From positions 35,807,947 through 35,871,946 of the forward strand of contig OY754970.1 in the NCBI GenBank assembly GCA_963576475.1: a DNA stretch of 64,000 nucleotides. The letters run 5' to 3'. Within the stretch, counting starts at the first letter, position 1. Every line of letters begins with the position of its first letter. Positions 60,023 to 64,000 of the stretch are shown one piece after another. This DNA is from Molanna angustata. Taxonomy: Eukaryota; Arthropoda; Insecta; Trichoptera; Molannidae. The notes beneath the pieces are model-generated. The model was not told where the DNA came from. It made no database searches and was given only the letters and a program-made list of their open reading frames with translations. Both the position numbers and the translations under genes were made by a program.

Positions 60023-63000
60023 CCTATCAACATACATTACTGAAAAAATTGTAGTCATGAATAGTTTTTGGGTTTTGATACATTGTTTTTATTATTTGTC
60101 TTAGTTCTTTGGGTTTATTACCAATATTTAATATGAATAGTAACAATAGGATGGTCCAAAAGGTGTACCCCTGGGGACTGATTTTGAAACAATTCTTTTC
60201 GGCGAAATTCCTTTCCCCTTCAGTATTCTGTGCTGATTCAATTGCCGCCAGCTCATGCTCGAATCTATATGGAATAAGGAAGTGTCTATTATTATCGCAA
60301 AAGCAAAAAAAAAATACGAATGATTATGTTGGTACAACTGTATGGTGTTGTTCGTATATAAAGATGATTCAATTATCATATGAACCAGTTGGTATAGCGT
60401 TCAACACAAATGTAGATATTATATTTTTAGATGATAATTACCCTTGAAACAAGAGATAACAAGCGTTATTAAATGTGTACATTTGATGAACTCGTGGAGT
60501 TGACTTGTATGCAAATATGAAGTCTATTAATAAAATGTCTCCAGCGATAAAAAGACTCGACAGTAGGTACCAAAATCAGGCCGATTGCACTAAAAATAAA
60601 AATAAAATATAAAGAGTACGTAATCTGGTTGCAATAATAAAATAGGTATCTGAGAGCGCGTGATGTTTTGTTAATTTGAAGATTAATTTGTGAGTACATA
60701 TTCTATTTTTACATTGGAAACACGACTGATGACTACACAAGACTTGATTCCATTAAAAACAGGTATTGATTATGAGTTTTCCTCGTCTCGTGGCTTTTAT
60801 TATCAGAGGCTTTACATGTAGTGTAGGCAAAAGATCCAAGGAATTATGTCAAAACGAGTCTTTCAAATTCTTCGGCTTGACGTTGTGCTGCAGTCTACAT
60901 ATTGTAATTATCATCTGCCGCATATTTTTACTTGCATAATCAGTTGCATTATGGAGTATTTATCGCCTCTTGTGACATGATCGAGAAATTCTAGAATGCT
61001 TTTCTTTATCATCATACTACCTATAGAGTGAATGTCCGCTCTGTTTAAAATTACCCTGTTTTGTAGTTTGACCTGTCCATACAACTAAAATATTCTTCTG
61101 TATAGTGTTGAGCAAATGCAAGACTAGGGTGGTCTCGGTATTATATGTTTCATTGCTATAATAATCGTGTGGTCATACGAAGGTTTAATAGTAGAAACTA
61201 TATTTAATATTATGTCTCAAGTACTATTAGTAATAGTTACGTATGAAATTATATTATAAAAAGTGTAAGAAAACTCATTGGCATTTTGAACGTTCCACAA
61301 TTGTATAAAGAAATTACTTGAGACAGTGAATGATAATTATTATATCCTGCAGGTGCTTCATTTATCGGAATATACCATGGATAAATAACCAATTGAATCG
61401 TTTCCATTAACTAATAACTTATAATGAACTTCCCCAGGACTTGTGTTTGTGCTAACGTAGAAAAGTATGAATAAAAAATATTGAGTTTTATTCGTCAAGA
61501 AAATGATAACTGCGATTTAAGTATAAAATAATCTTCGTCTGATACTATTTCAACTAAACAATAACACAAGATTGACTGGATTGATCATTAGGAAATTGTT
61601 GACAATGAATGAGGTGTAGTTAAAATATTCGGGATAATTCTGGGAAGTTTAGATACGTCAAACGGTTTAACAAACATGGAACTACTTTAAATGAAGATGT
61701 ATGCGGATAGTAACATGTCAGCATCAATGTAATAAGTGATGACTGGTACAACAGCAACACGAGCACCTACACAATATTCTTTTGTTTTATTGTAGACGCA
61801 AATGATTGACCGATTGATGATGATTCAATAAAATGTACAGTGACACTAAACAAAGTGCCGCTGTATCATACACTAATAGAATTATAATGAAAACTAATGG
61901 ATTTGAACAGTAATTGTGACCTGGTCGCGGGTCAATAGGGTATGAATTAAGTATTGAGTAACGGCTGGTAGGTATGTAAGTACATATATTGTAGAGTTAC
62001 CATCAGATATAGACACACATGTATCTACAACTTAATGTATACAAGCAATAAACTCCGTGTTCCATTCGGCATCTGTTGTGTGGTCAATTGGTTATAGACC
62101 TTGTTAAAAATAACGCAGCATTGTTCGCGTATTAATGCAACTTACAATGTTTATTTACCCTTATTCAATTACGAGATAAATTGTGTTATTTACACATAAA
62201 AAAAATAGGATCTGTAGATTAAGATAAGTAAGATTTGATTCGGGAAATTCCACCATAAGACTAGGATAAGGATCTAATACGTGAAGCGAAAACTTTGGAC
62301 CAATTTTAAGCAAACTGTGCACAAGGACGAGTTTAAGATTTGGCATAGTTTAATTTTATATAGAGTAAGAGTGCAGGAAGTTAAATGTTACCGATACATT
62401 GAATAAAATATTCAACGTTGAACCATAGATTGTTTACTTTCATACTGCCAGTGTCAAACGAAGTTAGTTTTTTTTTACTTCAAAGTTGGAAAAACCACGA
62501 ATAATGTACATAGACCTGGCCATACAAAATCTCGCGGATCTTGGTTTGAAACTTTGTCTATCTGTTAGGAGAAATAAATTCTCTTAAACAAATCGTCAGT
62601 TGCATTAACAAAAAATGAAAGTAAAAAATTACTCTCTTTTGACCTATAGAATAATACGGAGTTCCATCAAGAGTTGTCGATCGGTAACAAAATATGAAAT
62701 TGAAACCAATTGACAATTCCTAACCAATAAAACAATAATATAAATGCTATAAAAACAATTTCAATATAGCACAGTAACATCGTAAACCTATTGAAACTAT
62801 ATTAAATAGTATAATTGAAATCGGATAGAATGAAATGTGACATACTTAGTACAGAATGCGTAGTTAATACGTATTTGTTTGCTCGTTAATTAAGTATTGA
62901 ATTCCATGATGTGTATTTTGTGTCTGACTAACATTGTTTTTAAAACGTTGAAGTTTCACGACATGATCCTTAAATAAATAAATATCTGTTTGGCCATTAT

Positions 63001-63470
63001 TAATAGACATGATATGCAAACACTCAAAATGGTATTTAAATTGAATTCGACTATCAGAAGTTAAGTTGAAGGTAATTGAGTAATTTGCATTATTTATTCA
63101 TAACTTGGATAACGTAGTAAAAAACTAACACACATTTTTAATATAGGTATACTAGTTGCATGTAGCACATGAGATCCAACTGTCGATGGCTATAGTATGT
63201 ATAATTGAAGAATACGTATTACCAAACTATAAACACTTAAACACAAATTGATAAATATTTTTAGATACTTACTTTGTTTTCTATATGTAACATGTAGGTA
63301 TATATGTCAGGATAGGACAGTGTGGAGGTCAGTCTGTTTTTCCTACCCAGAATATGAAAACAGCATGATGTATGTTTGTGGATTAAGTAGGTATCAAATT
63401 ATTGAGTGGATATTATGTAGTCAGTGTAGTGTATATACTGCCTTACAAATTTTATGAGACGGTGTCGTCA
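60023..63470. other. AT-rich DNA with no supported gene
   Basis: Several short open frames (for example 60109-60447 plus and 62161-62346 minus) lack motifs and sit in AT-driven sequence. No terminal repeats, tandem arrays or RNA genes are evident. Confidence 0.45.
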
Positions 63471-64000
63471 CTTAATTCAATTTTTATAAAAATTGTCAAA
63501 AAAAATTTGAGATGTAGGTAATACTTAATGTCCATATTTTTTATAGAAAATTTTTTAGTTGGGGTGTTTCGGCTTTTTTCGATATTTTCAAAAAATTTGG
63601 AAATATATGCAGTTAAACACATAAATTTGTCAGAAAAAAATATTTTTCTCAATAAAAATGTTTGAGAATCTTTGGAACTTTTTAAACACATAAACTTGAG
63701 ATTTTGTATTTGTCTATATTTGTACAAATTTGCAGCGTTATAGTTTTTAAAATTCAAAAGTAATTGTTGATAACTCCTGAATGAAACAAAAATACAAAAT
63801 TATGAGTATAGAAGTTTTGTAGGCCTATAACTATCTATATATTCTGAAATTTTGGGATCTGTAAATTGAGCAGATCAAAAGTCATAAGGGACGGACGGAC
63901 ACACAGACACACTAAATTTTCTACTCCGAATTCTGAGTAAATCCATATATAAAAATCCTCTAAGCCTCTAATTTGGTGATTTTTGACTTCAAGAGAATAA
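63471..64000. repeat. possible dispersed repeat end with GGACGGACGGACAC motif
   Basis: The window edge has GGGTGTTTCGGCTTTTTTCG and, near 63890, GGGACGGACGGACACACAGA, words common at ends of insect interspersed repeats. No second copy is present in this window, so this is tentative. Confidence 0.3.

Noticed and set aside
60109..60447. 112-codon plus-strand gene
   Set aside because: No signal, motif or repeat of pattern; composition fits random AT-rich DNA.

Overview
The window is AT-rich animal nuclear DNA with spliced genes, GT-AG introns and many transposon relics. Frequent TAGGTACCTA-type words, tRNA-headed SINEs and the best recognisable proteins (a Gyc76C-type receptor guanylate cyclase, an ITFG1/TIP-type FG-GAP protein) point to an insect, most likely a moth or butterfly. 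The order is inferred, not proven.

Two intact host genes were reconstructed. On the plus strand, 10871-12846 encodes a 594-residue ITFG1-like (T-cell immunomodulatory protein, 'linkin') type I membrane protein in two exons. On the minus strand, 23 coding exons between 42537 and 15583 join in phase into a 1353-codon receptor guanylate cyclase, the apparent Gyc76C orthologue. It has a signal peptide, ANF-receptor ectodomain, single transmembrane helix, kinase-homology domain with HGN in place of HRD, coiled-coil linker, complete cyclase domain, and a long tail ending in a class I PDZ ligand (ESVV). The two genes converge tail to tail across about 2.7 kb. No 5' non-coding exon or promoter of the cyclase gene could be identified; they probably lie above 42580.

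Region by region: 1-7.2 kb is a pile of LINE fragments, including a long jockey/CR1-like reverse transcriptase ORF (4700-7084) with a poly(A) tail. From 7.4 to 10.1 kb there is a LINE RNase-H-like remnant and a decayed C2H2 zinc-finger gene on the minus strand. From 10.1 to 12.9 kb is the ITFG1-like gene. From 15.5 to 42.6 kb is the cyclase gene, whose introns hold a deleted Tc1/mariner copy, several tandem arrays, RTE-like LINE fragments, four SINE families, MITEs, and a (TA)n tract of about 610 bp next to a broken and inverted repeat. From 42.6 to 64 kb no host gene is supported; it holds a Harbinger-like scrap, a pogo-like remnant with a nested palindrome, foldback elements, LINE fragments and tandem repeats.

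No wholly new biological system is convincingly shown. The more unusual signals are the split and inverted satellite-bearing element beside the long (TA)n tract, a set of nested foldback elements with recognisable termini, a tandem array sharing its core motif with dispersed repeats, and four same-strand copies of one tRNA-headed SINE.
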